From Trichostrongylus colubriformis (lineage: Eukaryota; Nematoda; Chromadorea; Rhabditida; Trichostrongylidae), in NCBI GenBank assembly GCA_963978905.1, contig OZ022258.1, forward strand, positions 47,972,591-48,036,590: a stretch of DNA of 64,000 nt, read 5' to 3'. The first letter of the stretch is position 1, and each line of letters opens with the position of its first letter. Under the pieces are notes generated by a model. That model saw nothing but the letters and a program-made list of their open reading frames with translations, was not told where the DNA came from and did no database searches. The translations under genes were made by a program, and so were the position numbers. Shown here piece after piece: positions 34,401 to 49,400 of the stretch.

Positions 34401-37400
34401 TTGATGCAAGCTATTTCATCCAATATTTTCTATAATTTTCCGCAGTCTTTTATCGTCCTCCCAACACTTTGGTTATACCGTCGCGATAAAACTGTGCCCT
34501 TGTCGAAGCGTTAAAGTCACCAACTCATCGCACTTCTTCACCTTTTCGAAATCGTGTAGCAACTAGACCGTGCCACAGCGATCTGAACAGATAGTTTCTA
34601 GAAAGCACTCTGTTTGTTGTTTACGCTGGTAGGTGGAGGATTTCCTATCCTATCTGCAAGTGTATTTTTTTTTTTGACAATTTTTGCAACATACTATTAA
34701 AAGCCTCTGTGCGAGAGAATGGATTCGCGCTAGTTACTCCTTGCTGTTTGCCTATTTTCAGTATCCTCTTATCCGTGAACCCTAGCAGTAACTTAAAGCC
34801 TATCGATCCTTTCATTTGACTACGGTTTTTACGCCTGTACGCAATCTATCCACGACTTCATGCGTGTGGAGTTGTTATAGTAGATCCATGCTTATTCGGC
34901 AGTCACACTGCACCACAGAAATTCTTTCCTGCGCCTTGCAACAAACGAACGATGATTGATGTCGACAATGCGTGTAGCAACCACTGCTCTTTTTTTTACA
35001 CCTTCCCCGATCCACGTGAACATTCTATACAGTCAGTTCAGTATCCTTACTCGTCTCCATAATTATGCAGTAATGCACGCATCTCAAAGATTTTCAAGAT
35101 ATTTTACATGCTCTTGGTATGTCGTCATTATCATCGAAACCAGTTTGAATTGTTCAAACGAATGCTGGTAGATGAGGTACGACGGGGCTCGATTTGGTAA
35201 AGCTCCCCCTATAGTTCTATAGGCTCCGATAACATTATTCCCATGTCGAACAGCAGAAAATTTGGATGTCGAAAATACAACTTTGCGTGCCTCATTGGTT
35301 GAGCACCTCTAGAAACACACAAATCGCTAAACATAGGTGAAACGGGTAGATTCAGGCAAAAGTCAAATATCGAGAGTGGCAGCATTTAGCAAGGCTAACA
35401 CTGGTTAGCCCAGGTTCTTTGTGAGCAGAAGCCGTTCACCAGAATCAAGTTTACCACCTAATATTGTAGTCACGGAATGGATCCAGTACCGCTTCTTTTT
35501 GCATAGCATTTATGCACTGTACTGCTCAATTCTTTCACTGTGCTGATTCCCGTGCCCTGATTACGGTCGCATGCATGTACCGTCTACAGTTCTTCAAAAT
35601 AGTGGGCGTTCCCATAATTATGGTCATTCTTTTCTAATTGGAATTTCTGCAAGATTTCAAATCAACGTTTATATCTTTTTATTTATATTAGCTAAAATGA
35701 GATCTATTGTTCGGTTTTTCACATTGGCGAAGTTTAGATCCAGTCAGCAAATCTGAGTAAAGGAACTGTTAGTTATAACTTATTCAGTAAGGTATCCAGT
35801 GTTTGTCTCTGACGTCTCTCAAACCATTCGCTGCTGACTGTCCTATTACTCGCTTCAACTTGTTTTCGAGTCCAGTTTCTAATCCGAAGTTTTCTTGCGA
35901 TTTCGTCAGATCTTCACGAAATGTTCTTCGGAATCAAATCGCTGAAGAAAGAGTGAATTTGGACGGAAGTTCTGATTTGGGAGAGCTTTGACATGTTGCT
36001 TCAAAATGGATTTTGAAATAATGTAGTCACTCTCGTCGACTTTATTCTATTGTAGAAACCTCGAGATCAGTAGGAGTTAAGGAAGCAAAAGAATTTTTCC
36101 TATTGATTAATATTGGAAGTCATAGTTGAAATGAAAGGAAAATAAGTTAAGTCAAAAGGATCTAATCACTTACGGACAACCTGAATTCAGAAAAAGCTTA
36201 AAGGCACATTCCAGGATTATTGGGATATCACATCTCCTGCCGTGGATGGATAGTTCGACCCAAGTCACGTAGGCCGTACCTTTACTGAGGCGTGGATGTC
36301 AGTTCCTGGAGTGTGCAGAGCCAAAGAATTCAGCGCAACAGCTCGGCCCGCCCACCCCAGCCGGGGTGTGTTGCAAGTGTTCCAGTGCCTAGTATGGGGT
36401 CAGGTCACTCAGTGGTGGGTTTACTTCACGAGGCGATTGGTTTACTGCCAATTTCAAGATCTTGGCTAGTAGCTGGCCACCTATGTCAAAGATAAGAGTC
36501 GAAGAGTAAAGGCAGACCCCCGGCTGTGGTGGGCGGGACCGAGTTGTTGCGCTAGATTCTTTGGCTCTGTACGCTCCAGGGACTGACACCCACGCCTCGG
36601 TTAAGATACAGCCTACGTGACTTGGGTCGAACTATCCATCCACTGCAGGAGTGCGATATCCTGATAATCCTGGAATGTGCCTTTAAAGGCAGCTTTCGGG
36701 AAAATTCGGACGAAAAGTTAAAGAAGTAGTGAATATGAAAGCCGAGATGCCTAGTAACAGGAAAGTGGAGAAAAAACGAATGGAAGTGGCCAAAAACCCA
36801 AGAAATAGAACCCCTTCCCACCATTGGTTCTAGGCGCGGACAACCTTTCCGTCAAGACGCGGGTAGTCCGCATAGGTTTTCCACTGGCACTACCAAGACG
36901 TAAACATGAAAGAATGTTCGGAAATGCGACAGCATCTGTTTTCATGTACTGAGCTTCAAGGTAAAAGTGAGAAAGTGCGCTCGATACATTCAATCCTGCC
37001 GATCTCCTTGACCAACCGCACCGTGACCAACCCCTAATCACGTCGCCTGGAGGCGGGCTGTCCTTGTCCAAGGCGGCTTGTCCTGACGAGGCCGCCTCCG
37101 CCATAGCTCAAGGGGGCGCCTTCCGCGGGGGATTTCGCCATGCATAGGTCTTCCAGACCCGTAGTTTTTCACTCAATGCCTCCTTATGGGATTCCTTGTC
37201 ACCAACAGTATCCCGAACACTGTCTTTAATACGCAATCACCTTCACAACACTTACATGATATCAGGTTAAGTACGAAACATATGGCTGATGTTTTTTGTG
37301 GTAATTAGCGTTTTGACTACTTGCCGGTTATAAAGTTTTTTGACGACTGCTAGCCTTTCTTTCCTCGCTTTTCTTCTGCCTATTTTTTCTTTGGATTTTC

Positions 37401-40400
37401 TCAAATCGAAAGCCGACCTCGTTTGAAAGACGACTTATTTCGAGTATATATGGCAAGTGCGCAAACTCTTCAACTTTCACTTTGTGGGTCTGTTTGTCGG
37501 TCGCTTTATCTGCGGGTTGTCGGTGTGTCTGTTCGTTGCAAGTGAGTGATTGTGATTAGGGAATGATAGAGCAAAGCAACTTCTCTTTGGCCTATAAGGT
37601 CATTGAGCTTTGAAGCAAAATACTGGTCTCAAAATCGGCTGAATAGTTTTTTTTTTGGGGGGGGGGGGCAGAAAGTGAGTGGCAAAAGTTGCTTAGAATG
37701 AAACAATTTTGACCACTTTGGTGCATGATTTTCAGCTGCAGCGTTGAGTATATGCACAGAATACTGTCTTCAAACTTGCGCCAAAACCAGTGTAAGCTGG
37801 TTCAAAAATGTAGAATCACTAATGGTAAATGCTAAGCGAAGGAAAGAAAACTCATAAGGGATGCACAGGTCAAGCCATTGAAGTGGCTGGACAACCGAAT
37901 GGATAGTGGGCTGGGCTGGCATTGGGACGATAGGGAGGAGGTTCCTAGTCCTACTCCTCTTCACATCTGCGCTTTTGCATTTTCTTGATTTTCTTTGTCC
38001 AGCGCTAAACTACTTGCGCACATGCAAAATGGCTGCAATTTTCGTTGCTGGAGCACCAAAAAGACCTTACTAACAAGCATCCAGTGGTCAACTTGTTTGG
38101 ACCCTACGGCTCCCCTAGCACGCGTGCCAGACGTTTCCGTGCGAAACTATTGTGATATTCGTGCTCAGGAGACACAATTAGCCCTAGATACAGAATATTA
38201 TCCAAATTGAGATTTTGTCCCATATCGTGACAGTGGGATGGACATGGGCACATAGTTATTGCTCTACTTGTACAAATGAACAACTAGCAGCCTCGATCAA
38301 ATTCAATGAAGCATGTGCATAATCAACGCATTCCAAGTGAACTACACCTAGCAACACCATGCGATGTAGCAAATATTTACTCATACCGGCTGCTGACCTC
38401 CTTTCGTTGTATGTTCTTTACTATGGTGGTGGTAGTAGTAGTAGTGGTCGCACAACTTTTCGAGCTTGGGTCAAAATCACGATTAGGCTGAAAACTTGTC
38501 ACTCAGAATAGTTCGACTCTCTGAGCATGAATATCACACGTGCTTCGCGGGAAAGCGCCTGGTTTCCTTGTTATGAGCATTGGCTGGTCCAAACAAATCG
38601 TTCGCCTAGTACGCAAGAATATTGAAGATAGAGGTTCCCTGGCAGAATAAAAATTGATTTTGCACACATTTTGCTCGTGCGGTCTTACATGAGCACAAGT
38701 GGATTAAAACCAGAGAAATGCAAGAATTTGTCCTCAGCGGGATCGAACCATCAACTATTTTCTGGCCTTCCCCCAATACCATTTAGCCAGATTTGAGACC
38801 GGTTTTTCGCTTCAATTACGTGACCCTATAAATGCAGAGAACCGTTTTGAAAAGGCTCACCATGACCTGATGGGTCTTCCTTGTAAGTGGGGAGAAACTG
38901 AAGGACGTTTTAGTGTCACTGTAAGCCCATATTATCGTAGTGATAGAACCTCCTATATTATTACTTATTTTGCACTCTCACCGTAATTCTGCGGTGTGCT
39001 GACGTCGCACTAGGTGTCGGCTCACTGGGATGGTGTGCAGGTACGTTGGGTTATCGGAGGATCAGTACAGTTTCGACTCAACTCATCACAGTGTGGATGT
39101 GTAAATGGAAACGATTGCAATCTTTCTCACAAGTTATGCCCAGCTCAGTCAGCGATCATCAAGTGCGTAGAGGGCCGCAAGCGGATGTTGGACCTTACCA
39201 TTGCAGAGTACAATCTCCGATTTCTGTGACTGATGAGTGGCACCAATGGACGTGGATGAGTGTGGACTCGATAAAGTTCCCAATGCCATCTGACGCGCGA
39301 GGCACATCGCGTAGCCAAAACTGGTATGGGAAAATTCTTTGTTGAGAGGAACCGCCGCTTTTGAGTGGACCAAGCCCGTTCGCCGTCAACGATCCTGCGT
39401 CATCATCATCGCGATGTCTGCAAGGTTCTTTTCACAAGCAGATGGGCACTGCCTCCTGAAGTGTAGTCTCCAACTTCAAGAATGGCGAGGTTCTTTTCGG
39501 GACGCCAAGACCATTAAGGCTCTTCATTTTAGGGTGTGAGTAAGCGGAGTGGTAATTGGTATTGGGTTGATGTGAGAATAGATGAATATTATGGAAATAG
39601 CAAAACTGCGCTTCCAAATTTTAGTAAAATTGTCTAAATCATCATCGTATCTTCCGCATGTTGTCACACAACTCAATGATTCCCACTATTAAATATTGAC
39701 TCTACAAGTTCCTTGTGAAGACTGCAGCTGTTAGGAAGGGCTATCCACGTTCTCATGCAAAAGCTACTGCCGAAGCACCTCAAGCAGTTTACCAATGAAA
39801 ACCAGTCACATCCTTCAGTTCGCATCTTGATCTTGCTGCGACATAAGCGTCTCCTTAGTTGTTCATATAAAACGTACTTCGCTTCTTATCGCGACCTGCA
39901 TACGACCTCCTCTGAGTATATAGCATGCGCCGGAAGAAAACTGCGCTTGGACTAGGTCCGTCTTCTAAACATCATGGCTCAACACCTACCGTAAATGGTC
40001 TTAACCACGTAGAACGCAGGAAAGTACCGATCTGCCAGTTTCCCGCCAAGTCAAGTCAGTCGTCGTTGTCTGTCATCATCAAGAGCGGTGGTCTCCTCAA
40101 CATCTATTTATACCATTCGTCTGATGATACCGTCGTCTCAAGAAGAAGATCTACGACAAGGACGTCTTCACTAGCCTGGTGCACCGGCTGCTATCCCTCT
40201 CCCCTCGCCCGGGATTCTTTCGTCGCCTTCGGGTCAACCAGTCCTTACCTGAGTCAGTTATTTGTGTAATAGTAGTCGTATCATTTACTCCTCTCGTATT
40301 TGTTTCCTCATATTCTTTTTGTGTGCCATGTCATTTCTCTATTTCGTATTATTCTGCGTAGTCCTCATAAACCGGTAGTATAACCTAGTGTTCTGTAGTG

Positions 40401-43400
40401 TAGCAACACCTCTCAGTAGTTATAGCATCTTTATTAGTAGTCTCTACTCTTAGCGGCAGGGATACAGGCCACTGGGGGTCCGCGCAGGCGTTATGCGGCA
40501 CTCTCCTCACACGCGACAGGTACCCTCAGAGGGAGGGGGCCTTATAATTCCCACGCTCTGCCGTGGTCCGGTGGCGGCTGAAGAATCCATTGCAGCGATT
40601 TAAACCGCTAGCCGCACTGGTCACGACAGCTCCGATAACCGTACCAAAAGCGTGACTTACTGATAGCGACTTCTGAGTGACACTCGAGCTCAAACGCAGA
40701 ATATCTTTTAGCCTATGCGAAATACTATGCTCTTTGCTACATGACTACACAAGGCTTGGAGGTTATGACTTATGGCTCCGTGGAACCACCGCATGTCTCC
40801 TCACGTCGACACACGCATACATATTGCATTCAAAAATTTCTAGGACCTGTCAGGATCGAAAGACCTCAATCCTTTCCGAAACTTCTGAGGTCAAGTTTGA
40901 TAGGTCCTTCGCTCCAGTAATTCCTTTGCCTCTTTGGTATCGCAAATGTTTCGTCAGCTTCACTCACTGAGTGTTACAAATCGATTTCATGAAATGGAGG
41001 GCCAAGATTTGTCGAGACGCATCATTAATACCACATAGAATGACTGCATAACATGTGCATTGTACTGAGGAAGGACACTGGGGCATCCTACACTGCTCAC
41101 GGAAGCAGTACGAATATACTACTTTGGCACCAGTTACCCAGCGCACACTAGAAGTGCGCATGACACGATGGGGGTCAGTTGTTCGATGGAAATTGCTCTT
41201 TTGTTTGACCGTCACTCCTGACCACTGAAGGTGAACATCATCGATTCATATTTAGCTTGTGATTCTATGGAACTTCCACCTTTGTAGCATTACCCACCCG
41301 TTGAAACATTCCATTACTCGTTTCCGCAATCCAATTTACAATTTTTTAGCTCAAGCTTCGCCCTCCGTTGGAATTTGTTTTTCTTCCACAGCTGGAACTA
41401 CTACTGACCACTTCCATTTTCTCCCGATCTCTAAACCACTCTTAAAATATAATGCTGCTTTTGCAGTGATTTTGATTTCATGAATGAGGCTGCTTCCATT
41501 GCGAAGGGGTCTCCCTTCACTTTATGTATGTTAAGAGTAGCTTGTACGTTGTCCATCTCACAGATTTTTCTAGTCTCTATGCCGCGTTGAGATCGAGTAA
41601 TGAATTTTAGTAATGAATTTGCAACCTGCTCATTCGGGATGCGCTCTGACCTATCTTTTCCCCACATTTGGGATTTCATGAAACCGAACAATTTTCGGTC
41701 CATGTGCAGAACACTTTTGTGTAAGCCCCACTCACAGTGGGCGGAGCTTCACTTCGTTTATGTTTGCTCCCTACTTCATGTCCCATGCTCTACCCACCCC
41801 AAATTTATCTCGATCTCCACAGAGATCATTTTTCATGTAATGTTTCATTTCGTGACAGAAGGAGGGACGGACGTACAGACGTACAGAACGTCGCAGCATC
41901 CTTTATATAGTAATGAGAATAAATTGACCTATGCATACATAGCTCATAGTCAGTCGATATTTTCGATTCACTCGACTTTCCTTTTTGGTAAATATATGTA
42001 TTGAGGTAGAAGTGGACCCCTTTTGCAGCTTTCCATATATTATAATGTTCTAGAAGTGGGATATTGGGAGTCAATGATGTGGGATATTGGGAGCCGGGGA
42101 GAACACGAGTGCTGGTTAAACCCACAGCGTACCACATGTGTTCAACACATTGTGTTGGGTGTGTACACATTGGTACGAACGACCTTCTTCGCACCCCATG
42201 TGCGAACGCTGAATTACTTCCTCGTACCTCATGTGCGAGGAAGTAATTAACCAGCAGAGGTCAGTTATAGACCGCTCAACCTCATCAACTGAGTGTAATG
42301 TCCATAAAGGAAAAAATGAAGGCAGTTTCATTATAGTACGAACTAAAACACTTGGTACATTTATGAAATGTACAATGGGTTGCCAAAAACGAAACAAATC
42401 TCAAACACTCTGGCTAATCTTTGTTGAATCCTTCCAAGATTCACGATCTTATCTATCCGAGGCTAGCGTTCTAACGGCTATTTCAGACTTGCTAATTACC
42501 CTAATCATTTTCTCATACTAAAAGTGTGAAGATACAACGATTTTCCTGTATGAGTGCCTTGCGGGCATTCTATAACATTTCATCGATTAATAATAATATG
42601 CCATTATATGGTAAGGTTGGTTAACATTTGCGCTCTAATAATTCAACCAGGTAGGTTTTATCCCGTTTATTTCTTTTACTCACTTATTTTTTATTCATTT
42701 CCAGCTTTTTTTATTTGCAGTACTCTAACATTTGAAAATGTTACAATCATTCGCATTCACCAATATCTAACTGGATATTATAGCACCATTGAACCAACTC
42801 TTTTTTTCGGAAAAATTCTTTAATCGGAATTTCACCCATGCTTCCTCTGTGGACATTACACTCATTTGATGAAGTTGAGTGGTCCATAGCTGACCTTTTC
42901 TAGTTAATGACGTTCTCACACATGACGTGCGAAGAAGTAATTAGCGAAGGAGGTCATTCGTACCAATGTGTACACACCCCATTGTGTTGCACGAGTTTCG
43001 AAAACCACAATTTCTTGGTTTTACAAGGTACGGTGGTCGAACACCATATGTACTAGGACATGGAAAATTATATATTTTTCTGGAATCTTCTCCTCCAAAA
43101 AGCAGTGAGGATTTTGACAGCACGCTTCCGAAGAGCATAGGCAGCAAGCATTGCAAAACAAATTCATTGTTTGTGACATTATATATGTGACATTATAGAC
43201 TCCTTTCACAATGTTTTTTTTGAAAATCTGAACAACATCGATCCCCACTTAAGAAATGCCTGGTGTTGAATTCCTGTTCAGCATGAGATCTACTGCTTGC
43301 ATTGACTTTGTTTAGAATCTACGTAAACTGCGCTCAAGCTGCGCTACGTGTGCATTTTTCATGATGATTCTGAGAAAATTCAAGGCAGTAACATATCCTA

Positions 43401-46400
43401 GGAACGAACATTTAGTGTTTAATTCAATTTGTTCAGTAGCGGTGTTGGAACATGAACCAATTTTTACAATGGTACAATAATGACTGATAAATATGTTGTT
43501 CTCTATATTCCAAAACGATCGTGACAGCTTTAGCTACCAGAAATCGACGCTTTCATGAGATTCGGAAAAAGACGGCCATAGGTGGCCCAATCTGAATATA
43601 GCCAAAACAGCCTCGATCCAATGTATGTTAAAACTGCTTTGAGTATTGCATTCTTTGAATGATTTCACTTATTGAGACCATATAATATCTTTTCGAAATC
43701 TTCAAAAAAGACTTACGTAAATGCGAATTAAGAAGAATACTTAAAAACCTACAATGATTCGAAAGTTGAGCAACTATTTGCACACTTCCTCCATCTAATA
43801 CCTGTATGGTGACTCCCAGGGTTTTGTGATTTTTCATTATTAATTTTCATCGTTTCCTACAGCTCATGCTTTGGCGGTAAAAAGAAATCCCAATCTCACG
43901 GATGTGTCTTCTCTCTTCAAAATGAATATCAAAGGACCTACACCTCGCGTTGAATGGTCTTTGGACGGGAAGGAATGGTGCCACAGTGAAGCGGATCTGC
44001 AGCTTCTTTCTCGACTCACAGGAGAAACTGCTGTATCTCTTGCCTTTCATGGTTCGTTCTTTTTTCTTGCCTTTCAAAGTTTGTCCTTGTTTTCTGTAGC
44101 AAATTAGGACGTTGAATTTCAGAGGATTAGTGCATCTAGCGCTATTAAAGGCGCTGATAGAGGTTTTCGAGCCTGATATGGAAAGATGATGAAATATGAA
44201 GATTGAGGTGTTCAATAGTACGAAAGTGAAGGAATATGTAACGAAATGAAACGGTCAAAAACTTGAGAAATGAGTAATAAATGGAATTAATATCTGCATA
44301 CGGCAAAAATTTATATAAGAGAGGATCATAGTTCAAGAACGTAGTTCTAAGCTAGGAAACAGCATGCAGTGCACAGCCATAACGCGGAAGTCACACTCAT
44401 ATATTTGGCATACTGTAGCACAGGACGTGTGCGCGTGCGCGGTTACATTTAAGTTGACGACGGAGTCACTGTAAACAAGCGCCGGGTCGGAAACTTATAA
44501 TCTTGTGTGCTATGCCCCCCAGAACTCTTTTAGCGGGTGCGAGCGAGTGTGACTGGCAGTGCTGTCGGATCACGGTAAGGTTCTTAAGACGCGATTTTTC
44601 AAGTTTCTCCGCAGATCACTTCTTCTAGACTCGAATGTTCGTGTACAGAAAAGATGTCTTCGCGGTTTTATCACGAAAGCTGACACGTATAGTCCATCTC
44701 AAAAAAACTGATTGGGCGTGTCCCACGGACTTGGGTGAATGGTGAGAGTGAGAGGTGTGGCGGGGTGTGAGAATTGAGAGAGTTTGATACACGTTCATAC
44801 AAGTCCGTGGGGCACGCCCTATCAGATTTTCTGAGATGGACTGTAATTGCACCCCGTAATTTCAATCGATACCGCAGCAAAACGATACGATTGGTATCTC
44901 TGTCTTACTTATTACTCCACAGCTTGAGGATTGTTAGGGAGCTCAACAGTAAGAGAAAATTAAGAGAAAACAGCACCAGAGAAATTCGCACCGCTCACGT
45001 TCCTCTTAACTCCCCCATTTTTTCGTTAAAGGCGCTTTCCGCGATTACATTGAATGGGTTCAAGTGCTGTATCATGAAATTAGAGGCGCTAGAGAATACA
45101 TCGAGAAACAAAATTTCGAAAGACACCCCCAAAATGGCAAAAATGAGGCCTCCTGACAACTGTCTTTGTGCGAGATTATCGCGTGAAAAAAGCCTCTGAA
45201 TCACTTCCCGTTGGATGGTATCATGAGGAATGCTGAGATGTCACTTGTTTCCCCATGTGAACGTATCCTTAACCAGTGAAACTTCTACTTTATCTCTTCT
45301 TATCGCATGATTCACAGGCCCACGTAAATTTCCCGTTGGAAAAACCTTCGTCCAATGCCAGGTGTGGTCGCAGTTGATGGGCGGGGTCCCAGTTGCCTCT
45401 CGCGGCCTTTGCGCTGCCAGGAGGGCTCGTGGCGGCGCTCTAAGGGTACAGCCGCGACAGTTACCCGGGGGTCTATCGGCTGCGGCAGGGTTAGCTGGTG
45501 AGATTATAGCGGAGAGTGCCTTTGAAAGATTCGCACTGGGACTTCCTGATCATCTACATTACCAATAAAACCGACTATGAAGAAGTTATTAGAAATTTTG
45601 GGGTACTCCAATATTGAAAAAGATGGTAATGCTTCATTTCGTAGAGCTTCAATGACGTACTAAGCGACTGCCGCTCGACAAGAAGAGGTTGCCTTGTTCA
45701 AGCGTAGGCGTTTTGAACTGCATATGCTTTGTTAAACTTATACAGACCTTCAATTGAGCCAACCATACAGCGTCTCCACAAACGAGAAATTATGTCAAAC
45801 TCGTTATATCTCGCTTCCTTTGCGAATGCTCACGGGGCGGCCAGCGCACAATGTTTTTCACATGTTCTGTTGAGAGCGTTGAACGAATCTGTCAAAAACC
45901 TGGCACATTAAAGGAATCTACGTTTGAGCACCATATATAAAACCTTCTGATCATGCGCGAGTTGCTGCCACACAGATTCCAAACGAAAATTAGTTAAATG
46001 CGTAAGGCATTTCCTTTCTGGACCGGGATTTAGTCTATTGCTGACACTCGTAATGATTCACGCATGAAATATGTATGTCCTGATTGCCTAGTCCCTCATA
46101 CAAGGTGAGCGCTATTTGCTCATGTTTCCAAGTGAGAAATTTACGCTCATCCCATTCACTGAATCAGGTGGGCGTCAGTTACGAACATGGCAGATATGTC
46201 ATCACTTAATTTTTTAGTGGCCTTTGCAACATCCATCTCTGGTAGGGTTCTTGATCAAGGTTTCCTCGACGAACTCAAGGAGAGGTGCAAATGCTTCTGT
46301 GTGATCCAAGGAGATCTCGTGATAAAAGGGTTGGATGGTTAGTCATACATCAATACACTAAATATTTTGGTTTTAAAAGTTTTGATTTTTGTTAGCTGCT

Positions 46401-49400
46401 GGTGTTACAAGAGTGCTGAGTTATGGGCACTTGTTGAGTACAGGTGAAAGTGGTCTCGGTAATGCAATGGATTAGCACATATGTATGCCCGAAGACCATG
46501 AAGTGCGGATTTGAGTCCCGTCCAAAACCGAGGCTTTTGAACATAACTCAACACTCTTGCAACTGAATATTTTCCTTGCTGAAGTCGCAATGACCCATAT
46601 GAACTTAACTGGTGAGTTCAGCGATTACTAGCTCTCTATTTGTGTGTTCTTGTATAGCCAACCTACCTGTTACCGCACTTCACGTGTTCTCAGCAGCAAC
46701 AAGATGAGAAAAATTGAGTGACGACACTTCGTATTCTTTCGAGGATTTTCCAGCAGATAGTTCCCTTCTCAACATGCTTGAGATTTTACATGAGTTTCTG
46801 CCTCTGAGGAAAGTGTTTCTGGCTAGCCACTCTGCTAATTTTAATGGATTCGACAGGGGAAACGAGTTTTTCTGCTTTCTGTATATTTATGTTGTGTTTG
46901 CCGTGAAAAAGTTAAAATCCGGTTAAAATAAAGATCGTCAAAGTGGAGACGGAGCTGTTAACGGGACTGTAGACGTACCTTCATGTTCCCATTATACGTT
47001 TCCGACCGCGGCGAACGACGGGGCGGGCATTAACTCCGAGGCTCCGCTCCCTCGACCGCTATTCTGAGAAGCTGCATATCAGCCAGATTCTCACTTTTTG
47101 CATGCGACCGTTATTAACCAAATGCAGTATAATTATATGGGTAACAGAGAAACTCGTCTTTTCGATCACGATTCCTTTGAGTGGAATCCCAGGCGTTGCA
47201 TGAGCCTCCTCAAAAGGGAACACTGGTTTGGCGAAGATTACAGCCCTCCACACGGTACCATTTTGTAGTTCACATAAGCATCAGAATTAACATTCGAAAC
47301 ACATCGAATAGAATGGCTCACTGCGAAGGTACAATGACATCGAGAGTGCCAATAACGTGCGTGACTCAGTTTTCAAAGGTGGTGTAAAAACTGTTCAAGC
47401 CACCTGATATTTTAAGGAATCATAGTGAGCAATCAGTTCATAGTTGCAAATTATTAACGTAGCAATCGGTCACTCGCATCAAAATGAACTGCGAAACTAA
47501 TTATGTTGTGTAAGGGGAATTCCGTCCGTTTTCGCAAATCCACAAGATATATCAAATATGGCCTGGAGTTCGCTTCACGAGCCAAATTTGGTGGACCAGC
47601 AAGAGAAGCAAACTTAAGTAGTAGGAAATAAACCATCACATGAGACCGGTAGGTGTGTGGCGATTGGTCGAATTTCGCTTCGCGGCGCCGTCAGTGCGAC
47701 TTGCCGCAGTCGTTAAGAATTCCGCTCACGATGCAATGGGCCGGTACAGCGAAAAATCTTCAAAGATTGCAGGTTAGAAGCTTCGGAAGTTCGCCTATGT
47801 TGTTGTTGTTGTTGCTATTTCAACAGATAAAGCTGCAAACGACTGCAGTGGCCGCGCCGCACGGCGGGCGGCGGAATATTCGACCAATCGCCACACACCC
47901 CAGACTGTTTGGTCCTCTGGTTCTAGCTGCTAGGAAAAAGGGAACTGTGTGGGAACTTGTAGTTGTTCACGGCGTGACAATGACATTCGTGTGGCTTGAT
48001 TTTCTTCGATGTGGTTTTGACTAATTTCAACCTGAAATTGATATTTTGCTGATATTTTTTCCCGAAATTTTGCGCCTCAGAGGCGCATTTCTCATAAAAT
48101 ACATACAAAACATCACCAATCTTTCATTAGTGCCGCTGTTCTACGCAAGAACTTTGAAAACGATTCCATAGATAGATTGATAGTTATCTAACTCAAATCT
48201 TTGACGCTTCATTCCAAGGGCCATTTCTGCATGAATTTCTGAGTCTCCACAAAAATGGCCTGGCTACGAAAAGGTGGTGGGAGTAGAAATACATATGTCA
48301 TCAGATCTCAATTTCTAGTCGAAATTAATCAGAAGCAACCAGAATGGGATCAAAAAATGATCACAGACTCATGCTTTTGCCTGTTGCTTTTGGTATTTTG
48401 AAATGCCCAAACTGCAACTCTCACCAGAAATGTAAAGTTACGATGCCGTCATGCCCACTTCTACTTTCTCGCGTCTTGGAAAGTCGGTATTCCTTTTTCT
48501 AAGTGAAGGACGGAACAGAAAGATAAAAAAGAATGTTTCAAATGAGTGGATTCGTTATGAGAAGCTCTACAGGGGGTGCCAAAAAAGAGTAGTTTACTCA
48601 TGGCTCACATCCGCCATGTATACAAAACATAGGAAAACGAAAGAAGTGAAAGTAATGGGACAAAATATTCCCGTAATGTTCCTTTAGAAACAGGAGCAAG
48701 GTGGCGCTCACTACTCTCCCCTTCATCAAAAAAAACCCAATGTAGCGCTCACTATTTTCCCCTTCATAGAAAAAAACCGGAACCTTTCAAATGGCGCAGT
48801 CGGGCTTCAGTGCACCTACGGTATCGCGGCAAAGTCCGCTGAGATCAGTGGAGCCAGGTTCCGTGGTAGGTCTTTTGTGAGAAGCTTCCTGTGGATTGAC
48901 GCTTCGGTTCGTGGGAGTCACAGAGTCCTTACTCGGACAACGCTGCTATGATCCGAAGTAACATTTTTCATACCTCAAACCCCGCTGCTGAGGAGTTTCA
49001 GTGCTAATGGCATCTTGTCGCTCCTGGAAACGAAGGGTGCTGGGAACCCGGTGAAAACGGATTGATCGAGGACGCTACACAATAAGTATCCTCTCAGATA
49101 CTCAGAGTGAACGGACCTCAGCAAGGATCTGAACGTGGGCGACGAATTCTTCTATTTTGCCCTGCTGAGGTAACACATCTTGTTCACTCCAAACAAGCGA
49201 CCGTTCCTGCTCGTGCAGGAGGCTGTAACGGAGTTGACTGATAGTAGGAGGTGTGCTCTTGAATTCGTGGATGGAAACGCATCGTCAGAGTTTGCTGAAT
49301 TTCGATTAAATCAGGGTTGAATGTGGAGGATAAAAATACTTTTTCAATTGGCACCCCCTGTATAAAATGGTCTGACCTTCAAAGCAGTGATGCACTCTGC

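Noticed and set aside
44425..44445. GTGTGCGCGTGCGCGG tract as Z-DNA-forming site
   Set aside because: Too short and isolated for a claim from sequence alone.
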